A program made the position numbers and the translations under genes. The notes under the pieces were generated by a model. The model had not been told where the DNA came from and searched no databases. It saw only the letters and a list, made by a program, of their open reading frames with translations. DNA of 64,000 nt from NCBI GenBank assembly GCA_023213395.1, contig CM041465.1:207707741-207771740 (forward strand), in the 5' to 3' direction. Shown one piece after another: positions 45,953 to 56,160 of this stretch (within the stretch, counting starts at the first letter, position 1; the number at the start of each line of letters is the position of its first letter). The stretch comes from Cycas panzhihuaensis (taxonomy: Eukaryota; Cycadophyta).

Positions 45953-47314
45953 ATGGAGACAGATTTTTTTTATTTGGAGGATTATGAAGACATCCGAAAA
46001 TGGTTAGAAGACTTCAAATTCATGCCTGATACAGAGTTTGAAGAGTATGGACAATTATTAGAAATGATATTGAACGGACAAGCTTATGAATGGTTCATTA
46101 ATTGGGCTAAAGAACCTTTTCTATGGTACCAGTTTTCTGAGGCAGCTATCACAGCTTTTCAGAGGCATAAGCAAGATAAAATTCAAGCAGAAGAGGAAGG
46201 ACAGGAAGAAGAAATGATTAATGAGGAGATCCTAAGGATTTTACAAGAGCTAGAACAAGAACCATTGCAGAGGGTACAACCTGACTTCATAGAAGACTTG
46301 AAAGAGGCACAGGCAATAGAAGAATTTCAAGATAATATCAAAGAAGAAATACAAAGTGAAGTTTCACATGAGCAGCACAAAGACAATGAAGAACAAGCAG
46401 ATGTTTCTCAACAAATTTCATGCAAGGTACTCACTGATCCTAGATTGCGCATGCACATTTTATTTGGTAATTTTATATGCCTTCTCTCTTTCCCTAGTTT
46501 AATAGACATACAAAAGTCCTCTTCTTGCCAACCCGTAGTTAGCCATGATCTTAATCCCCTTAATTTTTTCGTAGGACAAATCCCTATTTTTCTCTATAAC
46601 CCTTGTTCATCTCTTTACTTACCTACTCCTTCATCCCCTATAGACCATCCTCAACAAGACACTCTACAACTTCAATCTGTTCGTCAAGTTCCAACTTTTA
46701 GTATTACCCCTTATAAAACCGAGTCTAGCTTTTCCCAAACCCCTGCAATTTCATAGTATCACTACTGTTTTTTTCCGTTAAATATTTTCTTTTGTTTGAA
46801 TACCAATCCTAAAAACCTATTAAAGCCTTTTTTTCATAAAGAACCTCTATCACTAATTCCTCATCCATCTTTCGCTCCCAAAAGGTGTTGTGGTCCAATA
46901 AAGCTTATGCAAACTTTCATCTCCATCCAAGACATATTCCAAAATTTATCCCTTCTTTCTATACCTTCTGAGTTATGCTTGATCTCGATTCATTCCCCTT
47001 TTTCTTTTTCCCACAATAGGCAATCATCAATCCGTGACCCTCACGACCAATTCTTTTCCCAAAGCCTTCACGTCTTTTTCCAAAATTCATCCCATTCAGA
47101 AATAAAAGGTGCAAATGCAAGGAAAGACCAGGACAAGTCAATTGAGATCCCTCACAGGTCCCAAGATCCTTCTGATTCAAAACAAGACATCGCATGTACC
47201 TGGTCCCAAGAACAAACATCGACAAATACAAGATGCCTACTAGCAAAGCTCCATAGAAGACGCAAGATCGAATCAAATCTTCATGACCTGCAAGATATAG
47301 CAAGAGGTGGTTAG
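45953..47314 (+). pseudogene. Element F Gag-like protein, one stop from intact
   Basis: One frame of 453 codons from METDFFYLEDYED to DLQDIARGG, broken only by TAG at 46754-46756; K has a Tyr codon there, so the stop is specific to this copy. Residues 1-75 look like the start of gypsy capsid (IRKWLEDF, LNGQAYEWFINWAKEPF). Residues 80-165 are strongly acidic and probably coiled-coil (IQAEEEGQEEEMINEEILR). The remainder is Pro/Ser/Phe-rich and ends in a basic stretch (LLAKLHRRRKIESNLHDL). I do not recognise this C-terminal half in any gypsy Gag; no CCHC knuckle is visible. It is probably a structural protein for particle formation or RNA binding. Confidence 0.75.
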
Positions 47315-47384
47315 AAGATTAGACCGAGCTACAAGTATTTCTCAATACTTCGAGGGCAAAGTATTATTTTAAGGGGAGGGGAAT

Positions 47385-48014
47385 TGTAGCATTCTAAAAT
47401 ATGGTAAAAAAAAATATAGCTTATGACCATTCAAATCGAAGGCCTATGAACGATGATTCCAACGGTCTTGACGAAAGTTAATTACGATATCTGTATCAAA
47501 AGTTAAGACCGTTTAAAGTTAGCCTGCCAGTTTTGGAGAAGTTCTAACTGACTTCTATTTGAGCAGTATTAAGAAGAATATCACATATTCTGGCCGACTT
47601 CTATTTGAGCAGTATTAAGAAGAATATCACCTATTCTGGCCGACTTCTAATTAAAGTATTTTGATTGCTATAAATAGGAAGTTTGGGCCGCATCCTAAAC
47701 CATTGTCGGAGGTTCTTTGGTTGCGCATCTTCGGTTCTAGGGCTGCAATTAGCTCGGCCATTTGGGGGCTGCAGTTTGGAGGGTTCCTCGCCTCGAAGAG
47801 GGAAGCACACTTCTTCAGCAAAGACTGGTATTTTGTTTTAATTTCGCTCTATTTTGGTATTATTTGACAATAAAGATTATTATTCACTTTAGTGGATTCT
47901 GTAATTCTTGTTTCCTATTCATTTTACTATTGAATAGCATCTAGTTATTGTCTTTTGTGGATTATTACCTATATTTTGAGGAAAATTGTTATAAAGTAGA
48001 ACTAGATCTCTACA
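47385..48014 (+). repeat. Element F 3' LTR
   Basis: TGTAGCATTCT ... GATCTCTACA, 630 bp. Longer than the 5' LTR because the ~46-bp unit is tandemly duplicated (about 47550-47645). Preceded by ACTTCGAGGGCAAAGTATT and the polypurine tract. Confidence 0.93.
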
Positions 48015-50970
48015 TTTACAATGATAGATGCCGGATTAAGGATCCAAAGTAGAACTTCTCTATCATTGCTACTACAAAAATCATAGACAACTTCTGGGGG
48101 TTTGAGAAATTTCAATCTCAGAAGAAGTCTTATGCCTTTCTTATCAGCGCTGATGACGTAAGTAATCTTTGGCACAATCACCTAGGACACCTTAACTATA
48201 AGAACATTGCATTGCTGAAGAGGTTGAAGATGGTGGAAGGATTGCCATCAGTTTCTTGGTCAGATGGTGTTTGTGAAAGGTATATGTATGGCAAGCATCA
48301 CTACTACCCTTTTGCTCAGGAGAATGCCTGGAGAGCCAAGGAAAAGTTAGAGCTTGTACATTCAGATATAATGGGTCCTCTCCCAAACCCTTTGATATCA
48401 GGAACTCGTTACACCCTGGTGTTTGTAGATGATTACATTAGAAAGGCCTGGGTTTACTTTCTCAAAAACAAGTCAGATGTGTTTGATCGCTTTCGTGACT
48501 AGAAAGTGATGGTGGAGTGACAAAAATATTAAGTCGTTAAGAACTGAGAATGGCAAGGAATATGACAACTATGCATTTATTCAGTTCTGTTGCAATCATG
48601 GTATAAAGCAAGAATATACAATCCTGTATACCCCACAACAAAATAGAGTTGTTGAACAAAAGAACCGTACCATGATGGAGATGGCGAGATGTATAGTGCA
48701 TGTTAAAAATTTGCCATTGATGTTTTGGGCAGAGGCTATGGCAACTGTTGTTTATATTTTAAACCTAGTACCCACTCAGGCAATTCGCAGCATGACCCCC
48801 GAAGGAAACTGGACCAGTCTAAAGCCTATCATTAGCCATTTGAGAACCTTTGGGTGTATTAGATATGCCCACATCCTAGATGATACTCACAAGAAGTTGG
48901 ATCAGAAGAGTCTAAAGTGTATATTCATGGGGTATAGTGATCTGAATAAAGTTTGCAGACTATGGGATCCACATGGGAAGAAGATTGTCGTTAGTCAAGA
49001 TGTAAAACTTGATGAGTCATCGACGTATCATGCTGATAGATCATCAGAAGAACCATTTTACCCCCCCACCCCCAACTCTCATTCCTAGATTCATCAAGCG
49101 AAGAGGGCAATGAGCCAGTCGTCAGAATTCATGAGGAAGTAGGACCAAGTGGGACAAGTAATAGTGAGGAATCGTTGCAAGAAGAAGTACCTCCAACAAT
49201 GGGTCCTTCTATACCTTTATGGGCAAGGAAGACTATCGAAGATTCCGGTGTGGCGATGCAAACCCTGACTAATGATAGAAGAACAAGAAGTTAGCATGCC
49301 AGTCGAACTTTGCTGGTAGGCACCAACAACTCCAATGATCCTGATTCGTTTGATGAGGTGAAAGGAGATCCACGATGAAGAGTTGCGATGGACGAAGAGT
49401 ATGGTTCGTTAATGAAGAACGATGCGTGGGATTTGGTTCCGCTACCCCCGACAAAGAACCTCGTTGGATGCAAGTGGGTCTATAAGACGAATTTCTGCTC
49501 TGATGGAGAGGTAGACAAGTACCAGGCCAAACTTGTCACTCAGGGTTTCAAGCAAAAAGAAGGAATTGACTATGAGGAGACGTTTGCACCAGTCTCCAAA
49601 ATGACAATGGTTTGATTGATCATTTCCTTAGTAGCTGCTTACGATTAAGAGTTACACCAAACGGATGTCAAGTTTAAATTCCTTAATGGAGATCTAAAGG
49701 AGGAGATTTACATGTCGCAACCTCTAGTATTCATTAAGGAAGGCCAGGAGCATCTTGTTTGCGATTAAAGAAATCAATCTATGGCTCAAAACAAGCACCC
49801 TGTGCTTGATATGAGAAAAAGGATGTCAAGTTGAAAGTTGAAGGTTTCGAGATTTTTGAACTCGACTCGAATTTGTTTGTGAAAAGGAAGGAGACTTCAA
49901 TAGTTGCTTGTGTGGTGTATGTGGATGATTTAATCATCGACGGTAACTGTGGCAAGACTATAGTAGAAGTCAAGTCCAATTTGGGAGTTTCTTTTAACAT
50001 GACAGATCTCGGGAGACTTCACTATTTCTTGGTCATTCAAATAAGGCAGATGGATGATAGGATCGTGTTGTTGCAGTCATAGTACGTGAAGAACCTAGTG
50101 GAGAAATTTGGGATGCAGAATTGCAAACCTGTTGCAACACCATGTGTAAAGGGTGCAAGGTTACAGAAGGATATGGCCAAACCCTCTGTAGATGGAACGA
50201 AATATCGCTAGTTAATACGAAATCTAATCTATTTGACTCATACCAAACCAGATATCACCTACGCTATTGGATTGGTTTTCTGCTACATGCAAAATCCTCA
50301 GAAGCCTCATTTGGTTACAGCAAAGCGGATTTTGAAGTACCTAAAGGGGACAATCAATCTTGGTCTCGAATACTGTCGAGGTGAGTAGATAAGGTTGCAT
50401 GGCTACATGAATGTTGATTGGGGAGCAGACTTTAACAATCGGAAGTCCACTGCTAGATACCTGTTTGATGTTGGTAATGGGTTTGTTTTGTGGCAATCGA
50501 AGAAGCAACAGACTGTGGTGCTATCTTCTATAGAGGCTAAATATCAAGGACTCAGTGCTGGTGCGAAGGAAGCTGTATGCTTGCAAGGTCTCTTAGAGTT
50601 TCTTGGAGTTTCCAATGGACATCTGATTATCTTTGTTGATAGTCAAAGTACCATTTGTCTGTCAAAAAATCCAGAGTTTCATGCACGTACAAAGGATATT
50701 GAGATTCAACACCACTACATTCGTGAACAGATCAAGTCAAGAAAGTTGCAAGTCGACTAATGTTCGAGTGAATTCCATCTTATAGACGTGTTCATCAAGC
50801 CACTTACTGAAGATCAATTCACAAAGATGCGTACTGGATTACAACTCATCGATGTTATCTTTGAGGGGGGATGTATCAACAAGGATTAAAATGTTGTAGG
50901 ATAGTCCCAGCCTTCATGATAACACAATTGTTGCAGGTTGCAAGCTCCCCACATTCACATTAAGGGGGGA

Positions 50971-51327
50971 TGTTAATGTGGCAATTGTTTGTTAAGCCAC
51001 TAAGTTAATATTAATGTGGTTTAACTAAGGTGATTTATCGAAAAGGTACGAGTTATTCAGAAGGTTACAACCCTAATCGGGTAGCACCTCTTGGAAGAGT
51101 ATAAAAGCCTTGAGCCCTTGTGCATTCAATGTATCAAAGCAATTGTGTAATAATCAATGTGATCCAGAAGGATCTTTTGTGGTGGGATTTTTTCCCAAAA
51201 GGGTTTTCCCACATAAATCCTGTGTGCTGTGTATTTGTATTCTGTGTATATATTTTGTTTGCTTGTTGCGTATGGTTAAAGATTCTGCGAATGGGAACAT
51301 ATCTATATGACTTCATGTTCCCGAACA
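50971..51327 (+). repeat. Copia I 3' LTR
   Basis: TGTTAATGTGG ... CCCGAACA, TATA box TATAAAAG at 51100-51107, preceded by the polypurine tract TTAAGGGGGGA. Confidence 0.95.
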
Positions 51328-51354
51328 GTTTTGACCATATTTTGGAATTTTACA

Positions 51355-53168
51355 AGCTTCTTGATAAAGCTACTCATAGGAGTTTCTAGAATCAAGTCCA
51401 TGCCACATTATAAACAAGGGCTTTTTCAATGTGATAGGTTATGCTATTGGGTTTAATGTAATTGGGTACTTCTGGACATTTTAGCTCTCATTACTCTCTT
51501 GCTTTCAAATATCTTGTATTTGCTCTTGCATCACTCTTGTTTGCCCCTTTGGATTAACATTAATGGTATCACAACTATTATCTTAACTATGGAGGTCTTT
51601 GGTCATCAGTCAATTTTATGCCCACTTACATTCTTCAGGACCGTGGTCATTCATGTGTGTATCATCATTACTGTTGTTGCTCTATTCTGAGGGAGAGATT
51701 GTGGGATTACTCACAAGGTGTTAAAATTCCCTCTAGGCAAAGCTCGTCCCAAGGAAGGTTTAGTGACAATGATCAAGGAGGCAAACATCCAGCCAAACTA
51801 ACCATATAAGAAACTTGAGTGCTAATTGACCATTGTGGGTTGAGGAATAGTATGGAAGACATATTTCCTCAATTTTAAGCTTGCTCAGTTTTCTCTTGTT
51901 GATGCATAGCTCATGAAGCAGACACTAGATTCTTTCACTATTAGACCTTTATCATTTGACCTTAGAAACTTCTCAGACTTAACTTGTGTTAGTTGTGGAA
52001 CTACATCAATGGTTCATTTTCATTGTGGATTCATCTTCAATACTCCCTGAGAAGATTATGGGGTTTCTTGACCTTGCCACAGTGGAACAATCAACCACAG
52101 TTCTGAGAACACTAATGGAACAACCACATATTCATAGGGTTTCATTTAATGTGTAGACAAGCATTGTTGGCCTATGATTCATATATAACAATTTTCTTTG
52201 CTTCACAGCTCTAGTACACATGTCTATGTACTCATCCAAAGTTTATATAGATGGGCACTACTTCGACTTAGCTTGTACCCACACTTTCCATTGTCTTTTG
52301 TAGTCTTTATCTGTGCTACATATACCCATGTGTCTGTCCATGCTTTATGCATACCAATTGGATGGTGTTCATCTCTCTTTATGTACCTCCTACTCCTCTC
52401 ACGCAATGTGACAATCATGTTACAAAACATGCACAAAACCTCATTGTCACAGACATTGAGTTGGGAACTAGCATGTATAAGGTTATAGTCACCACTAGAA
52501 GCAGAGGCTGCCATGATTAAGCATCTGAACTACCGGTTTTCTAATCCAAGCTTATTTATTGCTAACCAAATGCCTAGGTCAAAAGGTTTTCTAACCTTTT
52601 ACCCAAACATATTGGAGTAAAAATATTCAGAAAAAGATATTCCTTTGTAGATTGAGGACTATCTTTTCCATGTCATATAGCCTAATATTTCATAGGGTAT
52701 TTAAACCCTTGCCCTTCACAAATCCATATTTCGTTTGATAAAGTTTCTTAAAATTTTTAATACATCACCTCTTGCTTAGGTTTTAAGCTGAGCAACTAGA
52801 AATGTGGGAGTGGAAATGGGAATGGAGATGGGGATGAGAGTGGGAGTGAATACAAGAATTTTAAAATTTCAAGATACAGGAATACAACAAATTCAAGGTT
52901 TCAAAGGCAGTCAACATTTTAAGTAAATGCCTACTATAAATGGAACCAAATCTTAGAAAATAAGTTAGGGTCTTTAAGTTTATTTTTTACAAATATATCA
53001 TTATATTTTATTTATAATCAATGATAATGTCAAATATAGACTAGAATATTCTCAAATATGCTCAAAATATTGTTGGGTATAGTGGGTTAGGGCTCACCAA
53101 TTTGGGATATGGTATTAGATACAATATTAGATATAGCTTGATATGCCACACGGTTGGGATACATGTTC
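51355..53168. other. Spacer right of chromovirus J
   Basis: No recognisable transposon coding. If J sits in the CPBP intron, this is the continuation of that intron or its 5' flank. A polypurine patch of repeated GGGAGTGG / GGGAATGG type lies at 52803-52850. The minus-strand frame at 52224-52514 (97 codons, starting MAASASSGDYNLI) has a CMFC pair and basic RERSRRYIKR, but I cannot assign it to a family. Confidence 0.4.
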
Positions 53169-53242
53169 TATTAAAACCTTTACGTTTTATTGTTATGCTC
53201 TTAATTATGCACTTTATGATTAATGTATAAGTGTGCACTTTC
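53169..53242 (+). repeat. Element M 5' LTR, outer segment
   Basis: TATTAAAACCTTTACG to CTTTC (53238-53242), the left target-site copy of G. It corresponds to the first ~75 bp of LTR O. Confidence 0.7.
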
Positions 53243-53538
53243 TGTTAGAATATAATGTTTAATGTATATGTGTCTAAGTAAAGTGTCTTAAAGTCAATAG
53301 TCATAGTCCTAAGTATTAAGGTCTAAGAGTCATACCTTATAATAATATTGTGTGGAAAGTTAGAAGGTCATTAGTTGGTAAAGTGTCATTGGTTAAGTTA
53401 AAGGTAATTGTCCCACATGCATTACTTCTTTGTATGTCCTCCCACCTATTTTGTATATAAAGGTGGTTGAGGTAGTGTATAGAAACAAGCCATCATTGGG
53501 ACTCATGTTGAGTCTATGGTGCATTAATGTTCTGATAT
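53243..53538 (+). repeat. Element G 5' LTR, 3' end deleted
   Basis: Nearly identical to the 3' LTR up to CATTAATGTTCTGATATA, after which the two diverge. TATA-like TTTTGTATATAAAGG near 53450-53465. Confidence 0.88.
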
Positions 53539-53583
53539 AAATGAATTCCATGGTGAGGCCCACATCTGGGAGGCTCAGGTCAT

Positions 53584-54135
53584 TTGGTGAGGCCCACGTC
53601 TATGATTGCTAGAAGAGTGAAAGTTGAAGAATCTGAACCCCAACCTTTACAGGTAATTCTTCATGGAGACACATGCACCCTGACAGAAGGTATGAGCAAC
53701 ATTGTCCTAGTTTATGTTGACATATTGGTAGCCAGGATTCAAATGATGTCAGGACATACAATGATATGCATGTATTGGAATCTATCTATGATTCCTCTCA
53801 ACTCAGTCACATCTTCTATTTTCATCTTTGAAATAATCAAAATTATGACAACATATCCTACAACAACTCAAGAAAGTTCCTTTAAAGAAAGAAGGAACAT
53901 AGGCAAAATACTATATGATCGAAATCTTGTCTATCAATGTCATCATATGTTTTGGGTAGGCTACTTAATCATGAAGTTCAATCATGTCAAAATAATGTTC
54001 CATCTTTGTATAGCCTTAATCGGGAAATGTGTGCATGTAATCATTATGGAAATCCTCATCATACATGGTACAAAGGATTTTTTGGGTAATATGGAGAAAA
54101 CAAGCCATCTTGCTAGTTCTGCACATGTATTTTAA
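53584..54135 (+). pseudogene. Unidentified frame in the body of G
   Basis: 183 codons without recognised family motifs, running from shortly after the truncated 5' LTR. Other frames of the same stretch contain CACNHYGNPHHTW-like Cys/His runs that recall a decayed zinc knuckle. The continuation after H (58795-59109) is likewise unassigned. I cannot decide which frame, if any, was coding. Confidence 0.25.
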
Positions 54136-54252
54136 TAGGTAAAGTTAGGAAAGAGATCACTATCACTCATTTCCTTTCAAGGGGGTGATCATTGGGTCAA
54201 GAAGTCAATCATCCCAGCAGTCTTGGAGACAAATAAGGAGGAATCTACTCGC

Positions 54253-54425
54253 TGTTAAAGGCTCGTGATGCCCTCTCCACTAAAGCCTCGAGGTTTTGGT
54301 GTGACGGTAGAGCGTTCTCTCCTTCAAACCCCGATCGCTGGGTCCATTCCCGTCCGCCCCAACGTAGGACTAATTCCTAGAGGGGGGGTTTACCGTGGCA
54401 GTGCGGCAGGGCTGGTGGGTGGTCA
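54253..54425 (+). repeat. SINE-like, tRNA-derived patch
   Basis: GC-rich segment with RNA polymerase III promoter-like boxes: A box TGGTGTGACGG (54297-54307) followed by GTAGAGCG as in tRNA D-arms, and B box GGGTCCATTCC (54340-54350), 32 nt apart. Each matches the plant tRNA/SINE consensus at 9 of 11 positions by my count. Downstream is a G-run and GTTTACCGTGGCAGTGCGGC. No cloverleaf acceptor pairing or poly-A/T tail was found, so it is not a working tRNA gene. Confidence 0.55.
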
Positions 54426-56160
54426 CCACGACATTTTCTACTTCCGCCTTGAACTCTTTGAACTTGGAGAAGGCTTCTGATTTTTGCTTTAGGAAGTAGA
54501 CCCAGACTTTGTGAGAGAAGTCATCAATAAAAGATATGTAGTACACTGCTCCTCCAAAGGAGTGGGTGGACATGGGTCCACACGAGTCTGAGTGAACTAA
54601 TTGCAAAGGATAAGATGCACGCCATGCTTTGCCTTTAGGAAAAGGCAGCCGATGTTGTGTCCCCATTATGCAAGCTTCGCAAAGACATTTTGAACCATAC
54701 ATCTTTGGAAGCCCATACACCATGCGTTTGTACATCATCTCGCTTCAGATTGTCTAGGCTTAAATGTCCTAGACGTTGATGCCATAATCGAATTTTTGAC
54801 AAAGATGTGGAACCGTAATAAGCGTAATCAAGAGTGATATTATTGGCATCCAACTTGTAAAGACCTTGATCCTCATAGGCTACTGACTACAATCGATCAT
54901 CTTTGTCACGAATGATACATTTCCCATTTTAAATAGTATGCTCATGTGTTGCTTGTTCATCCGGCTAACAGATAGCGATTCTTCTCCATAGAAGGAATGA
55001 AGTAGGCATCAACGTTGGGAAATGATGAGGAAGGATTTTGAGGAGAATGAAAAGGAACTATGGTGCCTATCCCTGAAATCTCAACTGATTTAGCATTTCC
55101 AAAGGTCACTGATTGACTTTTACCTTCCTTGATGTTGCAAAGGAGTTCTTCACTCCTGTCATATGTCGAGAAGCTCTAGAATCGACAATCCAAGTGTTGT
55201 CAATGTTGCTTGATTGGTATGCACAAAGTAGTTTGTCATCATTGGCAAACTGATTAGAATGGCGTTGGTAGCCACTTCTTTGACCCCCCCCCCCTCTTGG
55301 ACCTCCTCGATAGGCACCTCGATTTGGTCGAGGGGGATTCTGATGCTGATTTGACTGTTGGAATCTTTGTTGAAATTGTTGTCGTGGGCTTTGTTGTCTT
55401 TGACCACCGTGGTCGCCGTTGTCTTTGACCACAATTGCTGTCGCTGCCTTTGAAGATCCGCTTGCTTCTTTCTGCACTCAGGTGCAATGTGGCCAGGAAT
55501 GCCACAATAATGGCATACGATATTGGACTTGGAAGATCCAATGTTCATATTTCCAAACTGCTTTGTGAATGCAGTGTTGGATTTTTGAGTTGTCTTTGCC
55601 CTTGCTGTGAAAGCACCGTTGTAGATGGTTCTTCATTATCCTTAGCATAAATTTGTTCTTCTTGAAGCAATAAGCTTTCAAGTTGATTGACTCATCCCCT
55701 TAGTGAACCATCTCGTGTAGTTGATGATATAAAGCCGTTGTAGTCCTTTGGTAGTGCTTTTGTGATGGAGGCTATGATTTCATCTCTAGTAGCTGGACTA
55801 CCTAAAGTAGTTAATTCATTACAAACCTCCTTAATAGAGGACATGAATGCCAACATTGGCTTGACAAATTTGATGGAGTACAATTTAGCTTTTATCATCA
55901 AGATGCGAGCTTCATCTCGCCTTTCATACAAAGAGGACAAGGTGTCCCATGCTTCTTTAGAAGATAGTGCAGAAGAAATATTTTGGTCTACATGTATGTC
56001 CACAACCATACGAATGAAAGCCAAGGCAATTTCGTCTTTGGCCTCCCATGCAGCAACAAGTCCAACATCCATAGGTGCAAAGTTGATTATTATTAACCAC
56101 GTGTGTAGGTTTGGGGATTCTTCGTAAACATATCCCCGAACTCATTCATTATCAAGAGAT
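54426..56160 (-). pseudogene. Copia H Gag, protease and partial integrase
   Basis: Gag 55106-56160 (AAWEAKDEIALAFIRMVVDI, LPKDYNGFISS) with an intact CCHC knuckle CHYCGIPGHIAPEC (near 55475-55520) and an Arg/Gly/Gln-rich tail. Protease near 55160-55200 reads WIVDSRASRHMTG, so the active-site Gly is Arg. GAG-pre-integrase is at 54740-55060. The integrase zinc-finger cysteines and first catalytic Asp (CEACIMG, LVHSDSCGP) are at 54440-54738, after which homology stops at FKAEVEN. Frameshifts occur at several points. The gag start is the best preserved of this copia group. Confidence 0.85.

Larger units (their letters stand above)
45154..48014 (+). mobile_element. Gag-only gypsy element F inside copia I
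   Basis: A 2.86-kb LTR retrotransposon: 5' LTR 45154-45735, primer-binding site TGGTATCAAAGC (45738-45749), a stray RT fragment (45778-45890), one Gag-like frame, polypurine tract AAGGGGAGGGG and 3' LTR 47385-48014. Target-site duplication TTTAT/TTTAC; removal restores VELYNDRC in the pol of I. A second copy, K, has the same structure. LTRs match gypsy E, and more weakly J. It has no intact protease, RT or integrase, so it is non-autonomous. Confidence 0.93.
43669..50870 (+). pseudogene. Copia I Gag-Pol, split by two insertions
   Basis: Gag starts MERIMPKVIFNSNTFSEWKA at 43669, is cut at 43800 by a solo LTR and resumes at 44201. A knuckle-like CNYFKKDGHR lies near 44750, with a Cys lost. Protease near 44915-44950 reads DSRAQKHIS, the active Gly being Arg. 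GAG-pre-integrase is cut by F between KVELY and NDRCRIKD. Integrase 48170-49080 keeps the Glu (NRVVEQKNRT). RT 49388-50390 includes the YVDD box (near 49917-49930). RNase H 50395-50870 ends in the HHYIREQI motif. Several frameshifts and stops; not functional. Confidence 0.9.
41891..51327 (+). mobile_element. Copia element I, full-length but decayed
   Basis: Plus-strand Ty1/copia element with 354-bp and 357-bp LTRs, perfect target-site duplication GTTTT (41886-41890 and 51328-51332), primer-binding site, 1.4-kb leader, all copia domains and a polypurine tract (TTAAGGGGGGA). The two LTRs remain very similar. It received two later insertions: a solo LTR at 43801-44195 in gag and gypsy element F at 45154-48014. 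Confidence 0.95.
36246..51354 (-). mobile_element. Chromovirus J (Ty3/gypsy), hosts copia I
   Basis: Complete minus-strand gypsy element with 3' LTR (36246-36806), body and 5' LTR (41353-41890 continuing at 51333-51354). A perfect 5-bp target-site duplication AGCTT flanks it (36241-36245 and 51355-51359). A chromodomain after integrase places it among chromoviruses. Its 5' LTR is split by copia I. The LTRs share with E, F and K the TGTARC ends and the GAAAGTTAATT...AAAAGTTATGACCGTTTAAAG box. Confidence 0.93.
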
